A stretch of DNA of 64,000 nucleotides from Actinomadura flavalba DSM 45200. GTDB lineage: Bacteria; Actinomycetota; Actinomycetes; Streptosporangiales; Streptosporangiaceae. The notes below the pieces were generated by a model. It ran no database searches. It was given only the letters and a program-made list of their open reading frames with translations, and was not told the origin of the DNA. The first letter of the stretch is position 1, and every line of letters begins with the position of its first letter. The position numbers and the translations under genes are program-made. Where the stretch lies: positions 148,461-212,460 of the forward strand of contig NZ_KB894101.1 of the NCBI RefSeq assembly GCF_000374305.1, given 5' to 3'. This document shows, in pieces, positions 24,382 to 32,617 of the stretch.

Positions 24382-24887
24382 ATGCCAACGCAACAGCACG
24401 ACGCTCTGGCGGACGTCTTCCGCCATTCCCCGGAGATCACCGTCCCGATCATCAGGCGGCTGGGCCTCCCCTTCGGCGACCTGAAACGCGCGAGGGACGT
24501 CTCCGAGTCCGCCTCCGACCTCAAAACGTCCGAATTCACCTCGGACGCCGCCGTCCTCCTACACCAGGGCGACGACACGGAGGAATCCCGCCTGGGCGTG
24601 ATCGTCGAGATCCAGCGCACCCAAATCGCCGCTTGGAGAAGCTCATGCAGACCGAATCGTCCAACTTCATGGACCTCTTCATCGACACCAGGGCCGCGGG
24701 CAAGGCGGAGGGCAGAGCCGAGGGCAAGGCCGAAGCCGTGCTGGCGTTCCTCAACGCGCGGAACATCGAGGTGCCCGAGCGGGTGCGTCAGGAGGTGCTC
24801 GCCGCCACAGATCCGGAGCTTCTCGACACGTGGGTGAAGCGTGCCGCGACGGCCGCTACCGCCGACGAGGTGATCGCGGAGCGCTGA
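24382..24887 (+). pseudogene. Internally deleted Rpn/PD-(D/E)XK nuclease-transposase-like gene
   Basis: Two halves of one recognisable protein lie in different frames. The first (24382 to about 24625) encodes an N-terminus starting MPTQQHDALADVFRHSPEI and reaching LGVIVEIQ, the catalytic-core start of a family common in actinomycetes. The second (about 24633-24887) encodes the C-terminus: LEKLMQTESSNFMD, then repeats of GKAEGRAEGKAE and a helical tail (PERVRQEVLAATDPELLDTW). From the usual length of about 290 aa, I infer that roughly 130-150 middle codons are missing, with a frame change at the junction near 24625-24633. The nuclease core is therefore gone. The C-terminal part could still be translated as a short protein. 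Confidence 0.7.
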
Positions 24888-24899
24888 GCCGGGGCCGGG

Positions 24900-24931
24900 G
24901 CCGGGCGGTGGTGAGATCACCGCCCGGCTTT
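24900..24931 (+). terminator. Hairpin terminator after the decayed nuclease gene
   Basis: GCCGGGCGGTG and CACCGCCCGGC form a perfect 11-bp stem with a 7-base loop, followed by TTTGG. It lies 12 bases after the pseudogene stop and before the GPP34 gene, and looks like a genuine intrinsic terminator. Confidence 0.65.
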
Positions 24932-24965
24932 GGCTTGAACAGTGTCAGGTGGGTAGTTCGGCGGG

Positions 24966-25664
24966 ATGACGACGTTGACGTTGGCGGAAGAGTTCTTGCT
25001 TCTGGTGCTCAAGGACGAGACCGGGAAGCCGATGGTGGACGGGCAGAAGACGGCGGCGGGGCTGGCCGGGGCGGCCGTCGTCGAGCTGACGATGGACGGC
25101 GCGCTGCGGCTGAGCGGCGAGGGTGAGCCCGGGGTCAAGAAGGGGCGGCTGATCGTCACCGGCGGGACGCCGCGCGACCGGCGCCTCGCCTCGCTGCTGG
25201 AGGTCGTGGACGGCCGGAAGCCCAAGGACGCCGTGTCCAAGGTGTCCGGCGTCAGCGCGTGGCGGAACCGGTCCAAGGACCTCAAGGAGGCGCTGCTCCA
25301 GGACCTCGCCGAGCAGGGGCTGCTCGTGGAGGAGAAGGGCAAGGCGCTCGGCCTCTTCCCCACGACCGCGTGGAAGCAGGGCGACCCGGGCGTCGAGCAG
25401 GAGATCGTGCAGCGCGTGCGGGCCGCCGTCGTCGACGGCGCGGAGCCCGACCCCCGGACGGCGGCGCTGATCGCGCTGCTGTTCGCGGTCGACGTGCTCA
25501 AGAAGCTCTACCCCGACGCCGACCGCAAGGCGCTCAAGCGGCGCGCCAAGGAGATCAGCGAGGCCGAGTGGGGCGGGGAGGCCGTGCGCAAGGCCGTCCA
25601 GGAGGTGCAGGCGGCGACGATGACCGCCGTCGTCGCCGTCACCACCACCACGTCGTCGAGCTGA
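24966..25664 (+). CDS. GOLPH3/VPS74 (GPP34) family protein
   Basis: A 232-aa protein of the GPP34 family, the bacterial relatives of the eukaryotic Golgi phosphoprotein GOLPH3. Family landmarks are visible: TLAEEFLLLVLKDETGKP at the N-terminus, AGLAGAAVVELTMDGAL and the C-terminal helical bundle. Eukaryotic members bind PI4P at Golgi membranes; actinobacterial members are common but their function is not known. A Lys/Arg-rich stretch near residue 190 (RKALKRRAKEI) could bind acidic lipid. The short Thr/Ser tail ends the chain. ATG 24966 has GGCGGG upstream. Confidence 0.88.
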   Translation: MTTLTLAEEFLLLVLKDETGKPMVDGQKTAAGLAGAAVVELTMDGALRLSGEGEPGVKKGRLIVTGGTPRDRRLASLLEVVDGRKPKDAVSKVSGVSAWRNRSKDLKEALLQDLAEQGLLVEEKGKALGLFPTTAWKQGDPGVEQEIVQRVRAAVVDGAEPDPRTAALIALLFAVDVLKKLYPDADRKALKRRAKEISEAEWGGEAVRKAVQEVQAATMTAVVAVTTTTSSS

Positions 25665-25752
25665 CCCGCGCAACCTCCGGACGGCGCCCGGGCGGCGTGG
25701 GTACGATGCCGGTGGCCTCGTCGTCGGTGGTGTGCGGAGGCGGGTTGTCGTG

Positions 25753-28029
25753 ATGGTCGGATCGTCGGAGACGCAGGGCAACCTGCCCGCGTCGGTCACG
25801 CGGTTCGTCGGCCGGCGGCGGGAGATCGCCGCCGCCCGGCAGGCGTTCGCGCAGGCGCGGCTGGTCACGCTGACGGGGGTAGGCGGGGTCGGCAAGTCCC
25901 GGCTGGCGGTGCAGGTCGCCGCCGACCTGCGCGGCTCGTTCCCCGACGGCACCTGGCTGGTCGAGCTGTCGTCGCTGCGCGACCCGGGCCTGCTCGCCCG
26001 CACCGTCGCGGACGTGCTGCGGCTGCCGGGCCAGGCCGCGGGCGACCAGACCGACCGGCTCTGCGACCACCTGTCCGACCAGCAGCTCCTGCTCGTCCTG
26101 GACACCTGCGAGCACCTGGTCGGCGGCTGCGCCGACCTCACCGAGACGCTGCTGCGCGCCGCGCCGAAGCTCAAGATCCTCGCCACGAGCCGCGAGCCGC
26201 TGGACGTGATGGGCGAGCACACGTTCGTCATCCCGCCGCTGCCCGTCACCGACGAGGACGTCGGCACCTCCGACGACGCCGTCGCGCTGTTCGCCGACCG
26301 CGCCGAGGCGATGGTCCCCGGCTTCACGCTGACCCCGGCGAACCGGGACGTCATCACGCGGCTGTGCCGCCAGCTCGACGGCATCCCGCTCGCGGTGGAG
26401 CTGGCGGCGGTCCGGCTGCGCGGCATGTCGGTGGAGCAGCTCGTCGACCGGCTCGACGACCGGTTCCGCGTCCTCGGCACCACCCGCGCCGCCGACGGAC
26501 GCCATCAGACGCTCCGCGCCGCGATCGAGTGGAGCCACGAGCTGTGCAACGAGCAGGAACGGCTGCTGTGGTCGCGGCTGTCGGTGTTCCCGGGCGACTT
26601 CGACCTGGCGGCGGCCGAGAGCGTCGCGACGGGCGGGCCGCTGAGCGCCGCCGACGTCCTCGACGTGCTGACCCGCCTGGTCGAGAAGTCGATCGTGCTG
26701 TGCGAGCGGGACGGCCGCCGCTACCGGATGCTCGACACGCTGCGCGAATACGGCGCCGAGCGGCTCACCGAGGGCGGGGAGCGCGCGGCGGTGATGCTGC
26801 GGCACCGCGACCACTATCTGCGCCTCGCCGAGGAGGCCCGCCGCGAGGAACTGGGCGCCCGGCAACTGGAGTGGCTGGCCCGGCTGCGCGACGAGAACGC
26901 GCATCTGCGCGTCGCGCTGGAGTTCTCGCTGACGACGCCGGGCGAGGAGGAGACGGGCCTGCACCTGACGGACGTCCTGCGCAACTACTGGATGTGCCTG
27001 GGCAAGTTCGAGGACGCGCGCCGCTGGCAGGACCGGGCGCTCAAGGCCACCGACGGGCTCCCGCAGGCGCACCGCCAGCGGGCTTGGGTCGCCTACGCGC
27101 GCGGGATGATCGAGGTGCAGTGCGGCGCGGCCGACGCGGCCCGGCGCTGCTTCGAGGCGGCCGACGCCGCCGACGACCCGGCGCTCGGCGCGCACCTGCT
27201 GCACGGCCGCGGCCTCATCGCGTTGTTCGAGGCCCGGCTGGAGGACGCCCGCGCCCGCATCGAGGAGGCTCGGGCGGAGTTCGACCGGCTCGGGCACCGC
27301 GACCCGATGGCGCTGCTCAGCGGCCCGCACCTGTCGTCGGTGCTGGCGCTGCTCAGCCAGTGGCCCGAGGCGCTGGCGGTCGCGGAGCAGGCGGTCGCGC
27401 GGGACGGCGACGGCGGCGAGAAGTGGCACCACTCGTTCGCGTTGTACGCGCGGGGCGCGGCGCTGTGGTGGCTCGATCGCCGGGACGAGGCCGTCACCGA
27501 CCTGCTGGAGTGCCTGCGGGTCAAGGAGGAGCTGGGCGACCAGCTCGGCATCACGCTCGCCCTGGACCTGCTCACCCCGGCGCCGGTGGTGCGCGGTCGC
27601 TACGAGGAGGCGGCGATGCTGCTGGGGGCGACGGAGCGGATGTGGAAGCAGCTCGGCGCGCAGCTCCAGTACGGCCCGCACTACATGGAGCGGCGCTCGA
27701 TGTCGGAGCACGCGCTGCGACGGCGGCTGCCCCCGGACCGGTTCGAGGCGGCCAAGCGGCGCGGCCGGGAGCTGACGCTGGACGAGGCGCTGGCGCTGGC
27801 GCGCGGCGAGCCGGTGGCGGCGCCCGGCCCGGCTCCGGCGCCGGAGACGCTGACGGCGCGGGAGCGGGAGGTCGCGGCGCTGGTGGCGGAGGGCCTGACG
27901 AACCGGGAGATCGCGGACCGGCTAGTGCTGGGCAAGCGGACGGTCGACTCCCACATCGAGCGCATCCTCGGCAAACTCAACTTCACGGCGCGGACGGAGA
28001 TCAAAGCGTGGGCGCCGCCGCCGGGTTAG
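25753..28029 (+). CDS. NB-ARC/TPR LuxR-family transcriptional regulator
   Basis: A 758-aa regulator. It begins with the RFVGRRREIA box, then an NB-ARC/AAA-like ATPase with Walker A TGVGGVGKS (residues 41-49) and Walker B LLVLDTCEHL near 114-123. It continues with a winged-helix linker, a long TPR-like helical region (about 370-670), and a C-terminal LuxR helix-turn-helix (LTAREREVAALVAEGLTNREIADRLVLGKRTVDSHI, about 700-735). Such proteins (LAL/AfsR-like) act as ATP-dependent activators. ATG 25753 is chosen; GTG codons at 25732 and 25750 are alternatives. The target genes are not evident; the DUF1707 gene begins 10 bases after its stop and may be co-transcribed. Confidence 0.9.
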   Translation: MVGSSETQGNLPASVTRFVGRRREIAAARQAFAQARLVTLTGVGGVGKSRLAVQVAADLRGSFPDGTWLVELSSLRDPGLLARTVADVLRLPGQAAGDQTDRLCDHLSDQQLLLVLDTCEHLVGGCADLTETLLRAAPKLKILATSREPLDVMGEHTFVIPPLPVTDEDVGTSDDAVALFADRAEAMVPGFTLTPANRDVITRLCRQLDGIPLAVELAAVRLRGMSVEQLVDRLDDRFRVLGTTRAADGRHQTLRAAIEWSHELCNEQERLLWSRLSVFPGDFDLAAAESVATGGPLSAADVLDVLTRLVEKSIVLCERDGRRYRMLDTLREYGAERLTEGGERAAVMLRHRDHYLRLAEEARREELGARQLEWLARLRDENAHLRVALEFSLTTPGEEETGLHLTDVLRNYWMCLGKFEDARRWQDRALKATDGLPQAHRQRAWVAYARGMIEVQCGAADAARRCFEAADAADDPALGAHLLHGRGLIALFEARLEDARARIEEARAEFDRLGHRDPMALLSGPHLSSVLALLSQWPEALAVAEQAVARDGDGGEKWHHSFALYARGAALWWLDRRDEAVTDLLECLRVKEELGDQLGITLALDLLTPAPVVRGRYEEAAMLLGATERMWKQLGAQLQYGPHYMERRSMSEHALRRRLPPDRFEAAKRRGRELTLDEALALARGEPVAAPGPAPAPETLTAREREVAALVAEGLTNREIADRLVLGKRTVDSHIERILGKLNFTARTEIKAWAPPPG

Positions 28030-28039
28030 GCTCGGTTTC

Positions 28040-28663
28040 ATGAGCAATCTCCCGGAACGTCAGCCCGCGCCGCACGAAATGCGGGCGTCCGACGCCGATC
28101 GCGACCGGGTCGCGCGCGTCCTGCGCGAGGCCGCGGGCGACGGCCGGCTGGGCATGGACGAGCTGGAGGGCCGCTTGGAGGCCGTGTACGCGGCCAAGAC
28201 GTACGGCGAGCTGGCCCCGATCACCCGCGACCTGCCCGTCACCGACGACCTGGGCCGCGACCTCGGCTACCAGGGTCCGCGCGGCGTCGACGCGCCCACC
28301 TGGAAGTCCGGCGTCGCGGTGATGAGCGAGTTCCGCCGCGAGGGCGTCTGGGCGGTCCCGGAGACGTTCACCGCGTTCGCGTTCTGGGGCGGCGGCAAGA
28401 TCGACCTGCGTGACGCGGTGCTGCCGCCGGGCGAGGTCCGCATCCGCGCCTGGGCGATCATGGGCGGGATCGACATCATCGTCCCGGACGACATGACGGT
28501 CCACGTCCGGGGCGTCGGCTTCATGGGCGGGTTCGACGGCCGGGCCAGCGGCGCGGGCGCGGCGGGCTCGCCGCGCGTGGTGATCAGCGGCCTGGCGTTC
28601 TGGGGCGGCGTCAACACCCGCCGCAAGGCCCGCAAACAGCGCAAGAAGCTCGGCGGCGCCTGA
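28040..28663 (+). CDS. DUF1707 SHOCT-like domain protein
   Basis: A 207-aa protein. The N-terminal DUF1707 domain is clear (MRASDADRDRVARVLREAAGDGRLGMDELEGRLEAVYAAKTYGELA, residues 14-59). The C-terminal part contains the repeated beta motif FAFWGGGKIDLRD / IMGGIDIIVPDD / GFMGGFDGR / AFWGGVNTR of cell-wall-active-antibiotics-response-like (LiaF-type) proteins. A basic tail (RRKARKQRKKLGG) ends it. It may sense envelope state, by analogy with LiaF-like proteins. It starts 10 bases after the LuxR regulator stop. Confidence 0.85.
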   Translation: MSNLPERQPAPHEMRASDADRDRVARVLREAAGDGRLGMDELEGRLEAVYAAKTYGELAPITRDLPVTDDLGRDLGYQGPRGVDAPTWKSGVAVMSEFRREGVWAVPETFTAFAFWGGGKIDLRDAVLPPGEVRIRAWAIMGGIDIIVPDDMTVHVRGVGFMGGFDGRASGAGAAGSPRVVISGLAFWGGVNTRRKARKQRKKLGGA

Positions 28664-28688
28664 GCCGCGGAGGCGCCCGGTCGTGGGA

Positions 28689-30074
28689 CTACGCGGCCGG
28701 GGCGGGCGCCGTCCAGGGCCGGGCGGCCTCGAAGGCGCGCGCCGCCGCGAGCACGCGGGCGTCCGCGTGGCGCGGGCCGACGATCTGCAACCCAGCGGGC
28801 AGGCCCGCCGCCGTCAGTCCGCACGGCACGCTCGCGGCGGGCTGCTGGGTCATGTTGAACGGGTAGGTGAACGGCGTCCACGACGTCCAGCGGCGGCCGT
28901 CCGGGCTCTCCCGGCCCGCCTCGAACGCGGCGATCGGCAGCGCCGGGGTGAGCAGCAGGTCGTACGTCTCGTGGAAGAGGCCCATGCGGCGGCCGAGGTC
29001 CATGCGGGTGGCGGTGGCGGCCAGGTACTCCGACGCCGAGTACCGCGCGCCCTGCTCGCAGATCTCGCGCAGGCCCGGGTCGAGCGCGGCGCGCTGCGGC
29101 CCGGTGAGGTGCTCGGTGACCTTGGCGGCGCCCGCGAACCACAGCACCTCGAAGTCGGTGACGGGGTCGGTGAACCCGGGGTCGGCCTCCTCCACCACGG
29201 CGCCCAGTTCCTCGAACGCCTTGGCGGCGGCGGCCACCAGCGCCGCGATCTCCGGATCGACGGCGGCGAAGCCCAGCGCGGGACTGTAGGCGACGCGCAA
29301 TCCGGACAGATCGGGCTCGGACCCCGCGAACGGGACGGCGGGCGGCGCGAGCGCCGACCAGTCCCGCGCGTCCGCGTCGCTGACGACGTCCAGCAGCAGC
29401 GCCGCGTCCGCGACGGTGCGGGTCATCGGCCCGACGTGCGCGAGCGTTCCGAACGGGCTGGCCGGATAGTGCGGGATGCGGCCGTAGGTCGGCTTGAGGG
29501 CGAACGTTCCGGTGAAGGCGGCGGGGATGCGGACCGAACCGCCGCCGTCGGTGCCGAGCGCGAGCGGCGCCATGCCCGCCGCGACGGCCGCCGCCGCTCC
29601 CCCGCTGGACCCGCCGGGCGTCAGCGCCGGGTTCCACGGGTTGCGGGTGACGCCGGTGAGCGGGTTGTCGGTGACGCCCTTCCAGGCGAACTCGGGCGTG
29701 GTCGTCTTCCCGACCGCGACGGCGTGGTGCTCGCGCAGCCGCGCCACCGCCGGGGCGTCCTCGTCCCACGCCTGCTCCGGGCCGATCGAGCGGGAGCCGC
29801 GCAGCGTGGGCCATCCGCGCGTGAGCAGCACGTCCTTGATGGACACCGGGACGCCGTCCAGCAGGCCCTCCGGCGCGCCGCGCGCCCAGCGCTCCGCCGA
29901 CGCGCGCGCGGCGGCCAGCGCCCCGTCCGGATCGACCAGGCAGAACGCGTTGAGCGCCGGGTCGGCGCGCTCGATCCGGGCCAGCACGGCCTGGGTGGCC
30001 TCGACCGGCGACAGCGTCCCGGCGCGGTAGGCGGCGAGCAGGTCGGTGGCGGCCAGGTCGGCGGGGTCGGTCAT
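28689..30074 (-). CDS. Amidase-signature family hydrolase
   Basis: A 461-aa amidase. The catalytic triad is in place: Lys80 (PVSIKD), cis-Ser156 (PGGSSGG) and nucleophile Ser180 (GTDGGGS), with the usual 76 and 24 residue spacings. It hydrolyses an amide to acid plus ammonia; the substrate is not specified by sequence. Its start overlaps the stop of the hydroxyacid dehydrogenase gene (ATGA at 30071-30074), so the two are co-translated. It ends 26 bases from the convergent DUF1707 gene. The adjacent maleate-isomerase-like genes make an amide of a small dicarboxylic acid a possible substrate; that is inference. Confidence 0.9.
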   Translation of the reverse strand: MTDPADLAATDLLAAYRAGTLSPVEATQAVLARIERADPALNAFCLVDPDGALAAARASAERWARGAPEGLLDGVPVSIKDVLLTRGWPTLRGSRSIGPEQAWDEDAPAVARLREHHAVAVGKTTTPEFAWKGVTDNPLTGVTRNPWNPALTPGGSSGGAAAAVAAGMAPLALGTDGGGSVRIPAAFTGTFALKPTYGRIPHYPASPFGTLAHVGPMTRTVADAALLLDVVSDADARDWSALAPPAVPFAGSEPDLSGLRVAYSPALGFAAVDPEIAALVAAAAKAFEELGAVVEEADPGFTDPVTDFEVLWFAGAAKVTEHLTGPQRAALDPGLREICEQGARYSASEYLAATATRMDLGRRMGLFHETYDLLLTPALPIAAFEAGRESPDGRRWTSWTPFTYPFNMTQQPAASVPCGLTAAGLPAGLQIVGPRHADARVLAAARAFEAARPWTAPAPAA

Positions 30075-31054
30075 GACGGGTCCTCCCGGACGTAGCCGAG
30101 CCGTTTGTCGACGACGTTGCGCAGCGGGCGGCCCGCGACGCGCCGTTCCAGGTTGGCGGCGAACAGCGCGGTCAGCTCCTCGCGCCAGCCGCGCGCGTCG
30201 CCGGACATGTGCGGGGAGACGAGCACGTTCGGCAGTTCCCAGAGCGGGTCGTCCTTGGGCAGCGGTTCGACGGCGAAGACGTCGAGCGCGGCGCCCGCGA
30301 TCGTCCCGGCGCGCAGCGCGGCGGCCAGGTCGTCCTGGACGACCAGTCCCCCGCGTCCCACGTTGATCAGCCGCGCGCCCGGCCGCATCGCCGCGAGCGC
30401 CGCGGCGTCGATCATGCCGCGCGTGGCGTCGGTGAGCGGCGCGGCGAGCACGACGTAGTCGGCCTGGGCGAGTTCGGCGTGCAGCGCGGGCGACGGCAGC
30501 ACCTCGCCGAAGTCGGGATCGCCGGGCCGGGCGGTGCGGCCGAGCCCGCGCACCCGCATCCCGGCGGCGCGCAGCAGCCGCGCGGTGGCGCGGCCGATCG
30601 GCCCGGTGCCGACGACGAGCACGGACCTGCCGCCGATCCGCTCGGTCTCGCGGTGGCGCCAGTCGCGGCCGTCCTGGTGCCGGACGGTGGCGGGCAGGTC
30701 CTTGGCGAAGGCGAGCACGAGCCCGAGCACGTATTCGGCGATCGGCGCGTCGAAGACGCCGCGCGAGTTGGTGACGATGGCGTCGCCGTCGACCAGCGCC
30801 GGGAAGAGCAGCCGGTCGACGCCCGCGCTCGCGATGTGCACCCAGGACGGGCCGCCCTCGGCGGGCCAGGCGGCGGCGAGGGCCGTGGACCAGAAGTCCC
30901 AGAGGAAGAGGGCGTCCGCGCCGGGCAGCGCCGCGGCCAGCTCGTCCGCCCGGACGTACCGGACGTCGGCCAGCCGCTCGTACGCCTCCCGGCCGGGCGG
31001 CAGGTCTCCGTCGTGCAGGACGACCACCGTGGGCTGCTGCAAGCCGTGCCTCAC
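30071..31054 (-). CDS. D-2-hydroxyacid dehydrogenase
   Basis: A 327-aa NAD-dependent D-isomer-specific 2-hydroxyacid dehydrogenase. It has VGTGPIGRATARLL (Rossmann loop, about 147-160), INVGRGGLV with the catalytic Arg near 235, DVFAVEPLP with the Glu near 263, and SPHMSG with the His near 281. Start choice is uncertain: GTG 31054 lies right against AGGAA, while TTG 31042, four codons later, has GTGAGG at better spacing. It is divergent from the DUF3830 operon and overlaps the amidase gene. The shared 237-bp region holds a GntR operator. Confidence 0.88.
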   Translation of the reverse strand: MRHGLQQPTVVVLHDGDLPPGREAYERLADVRYVRADELAAALPGADALFLWDFWSTALAAAWPAEGGPSWVHIASAGVDRLLFPALVDGDAIVTNSRGVFDAPIAEYVLGLVLAFAKDLPATVRHQDGRDWRHRETERIGGRSVLVVGTGPIGRATARLLRAAGMRVRGLGRTARPGDPDFGEVLPSPALHAELAQADYVVLAAPLTDATRGMIDAAALAAMRPGARLINVGRGGLVVQDDLAAALRAGTIAGAALDVFAVEPLPKDDPLWELPNVLVSPHMSGDARGWREELTALFAANLERRVAGRPLRNVVDKRLGYVREDPS

Positions 31055-31097
31055 TTCCTGCGTCGCCCGAGTTTACGGCGATGCAACTTGGGGGGCA

Positions 31098-31136
31098 TTG
31101 ACACGCTAGGAAGCGCTCGTAGGATTGTCAACAATC
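31098..31136 (+). promoter_or_regulatory. Promoter with overlapping GntR operator (operator 1)
   Basis: TTGACA (31098-31103), 16 bases, then TAGGAT (31120-31125) make a near-consensus promoter reading toward the DUF3830 gene. The inverted repeat GATTGT-CA-ACAATC (31123-31136) overlaps the -10 and the expected start site, a classic repression layout. Two very similar repeats lie at 32585 and 34078, around the GntR gene at 33378. Confidence 0.75.
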
Positions 31137-31290
31137 AACGGGATCAGTGGACACTGGTCCTCCGGCGATCACGTGCTGCAAGACCGTCGCAACCGAAGCC
31201 AAGGCCAGGGCGGGTCCCAAGGCGCTCTAACACCAGAGTCCCTTCCGGGTGCGCGACGCGTCGCCCACCCCTGTTCGCGGGAGATCCGGC

Positions 31291-31785
31291 ATGTCGAGGT
31301 TCATCTCCATCTCGCTCGAACGCAGAGGCGTGTCCTGCGTGGCCGAGCTGCTCGACAAGGACGCGCCGCGCACCTGCGCGGCCGTCTGGGACGCACTGCC
31401 CCAGGGCGGCGACATCTACCACGCCAAGTACGCGCGCAACGAGGTCTACACGATGGTGGAACGCTTCGCCGCCGAGGAGGTCGGCCAGGAGAACCCCACC
31501 GTCACCCCGATCCCCGGCGACGTCGTGTACTTCTCCTTCCCCGGCGGCATGCTCGACCGCCGCTTCAAGGAGGAGAAGGGCATCGACCACCTGCCCGGCG
31601 TGGTCGACCTCGCGCTCTTCTACGGCCGCAACAACCTGCTGCTCAACGGCGACGTCGGCTGGGTGCCCGGCAACGTCTACGCGACCGTCGTGGAGGGCCT
31701 GGCGCCGATGGCCGAGGCGTGCAACGACGTGTGGCGCTCGGGCGCGGTCGGCGAGCGGCTCGTGTACCGCCGGTACGAGCCGTGA
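31291..31785 (+). CDS. DUF3830 (cyclophilin-like fold) protein
   Basis: A 164-aa DUF3830 protein: FISISLERRGVSCVAELLDKDAPRTCAAVWDALP at the start and YHAKYARNEVYTMVERF and GDVVYFSFPGG in the middle fit this family, which has a cyclophilin-like barrel. Its function is not established; in several genomes it sits with amidases and Asp/Glu-racemase-family proteins, as it does here. ATG 31291 follows GGGAGA. Its stop overlaps the next gene's GTG by GTGA. A 150-base leader separates it from the GntR-controlled promoter. Confidence 0.85.
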   Translation: MSRFISISLERRGVSCVAELLDKDAPRTCAAVWDALPQGGDIYHAKYARNEVYTMVERFAAEEVGQENPTVTPIPGDVVYFSFPGGMLDRRFKEEKGIDHLPGVVDLALFYGRNNLLLNGDVGWVPGNVYATVVEGLAPMAEACNDVWRSGAVGERLVYRRYEP

Positions 31786-32561
31786 TCGGCGGCCTCGCGA
31801 TGACCTTCGACCCGGCCGCGGTCGCCCGTCCCGCGCTGCTCACGCAGCACGGCGTCGGCGTCGTCGCGCCGTTCGACTTCGCGCTCGACCGCGAGCTGTG
31901 GCGGTGGACGCCCGACGACGTCTCGCTGTTCATGACCCGCCTGCCGTACGTGCCGGTACCGGTCACCGTCGAGATGGCCACGGCCCTGTCGGACGAGTCG
32001 ATCGTCCGGCAGGCCACCCGCGACGTGCTCGCGCCCGAACCGCTCGGCGTCGTGTACGCGTGCGCGTCCGGCAGCTTCATCGGGGGCGCGGCGGGCGAGC
32101 GGACGCTGACGGCGGCGATGACGGACGCGGGCGCGCCCGCCGCCACCACGACGTCCGGCGCGCTCATCGCGTCGCTGGCGCTGCTCGGCGTCCGGCGCGT
32201 CGCGGTCGTCACGCCCTACATCGACGCCGTCACCGACCGGCTCGTCTCGTTCCTCGGCGAGCACGGCGTGGGCGTGGTCTCGAAGGTCGGGCTGGGCCTG
32301 CTCAGCCACATCTGGAAGGTCGGCTACGAGGAGATCGTGCAGGCGGTCAGCGCGGTGGACCGGCCGGACGCCGAGGCCGTGTTCATCTCCTGCACGAACG
32401 TGCCGACGTACGACATCATCGCGCCGCTGGAGCGGATGCTCGGCAAGCCCGTGCTCACCGCCAACCAGGTCACGATGTGCACGGCGCTGCGGCGGATGGG
32501 GTGGCGCGCGGCCGGCGCCGACCAGTGCCTGGTGCGGCAGCCGGGGGTGACGGCGGCCTGA
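31782..32561 (+). CDS. Maleate isomerase/Asp-Glu racemase-family protein, two catalytic cysteines
   Basis: A 259-aa protein of the maleate cis-trans isomerase/arylmalonate decarboxylase branch of the Asp/Glu racemase superfamily. Both expected cysteines are visible: Cys94 in YACASGSF and Cys204 in FISCTN. It also has RVAVVTPYIDAV and GKPVLTANQ. Maleate isomerase forms a covalent cysteine adduct to convert maleate to fumarate. I use GTG 31782, which overlaps the DUF3830 stop (GTGA); ATG 31800 is an alternative without a good ribosome site. It is the second gene of the GntR-controlled operon. Confidence 0.85.
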   Translation: MIGGLAMTFDPAAVARPALLTQHGVGVVAPFDFALDRELWRWTPDDVSLFMTRLPYVPVPVTVEMATALSDESIVRQATRDVLAPEPLGVVYACASGSFIGGAAGERTLTAAMTDAGAPAATTTSGALIASLALLGVRRVAVVTPYIDAVTDRLVSFLGEHGVGVVSKVGLGLLSHIWKVGYEEIVQAVSAVDRPDAEAVFISCTNVPTYDIIAPLERMLGKPVLTANQVTMCTALRRMGWRAAGADQCLVRQPGVTAA

Positions 32562-32584
32562 GGCGCCGGGCCTCCTTGATGGTA

Positions 32585-32600
32585 AGATTGTCGACAATCT
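32585..32600 (+). promoter_or_regulatory. GntR operator 2, perfect 16-bp palindrome
   Basis: AGATTGTCGACAATCT is a perfect palindrome ending 17 bases before the GTG at 32618. TAAGAT at 32583-32588 could be a -10 element overlapped by its left arm. It shares GATTGT-N2-ACAATC with the sites at 31123 and 34078. Confidence 0.75.
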
Positions 32601-32617
32601 ACCTCTGGGGAGGTCCG

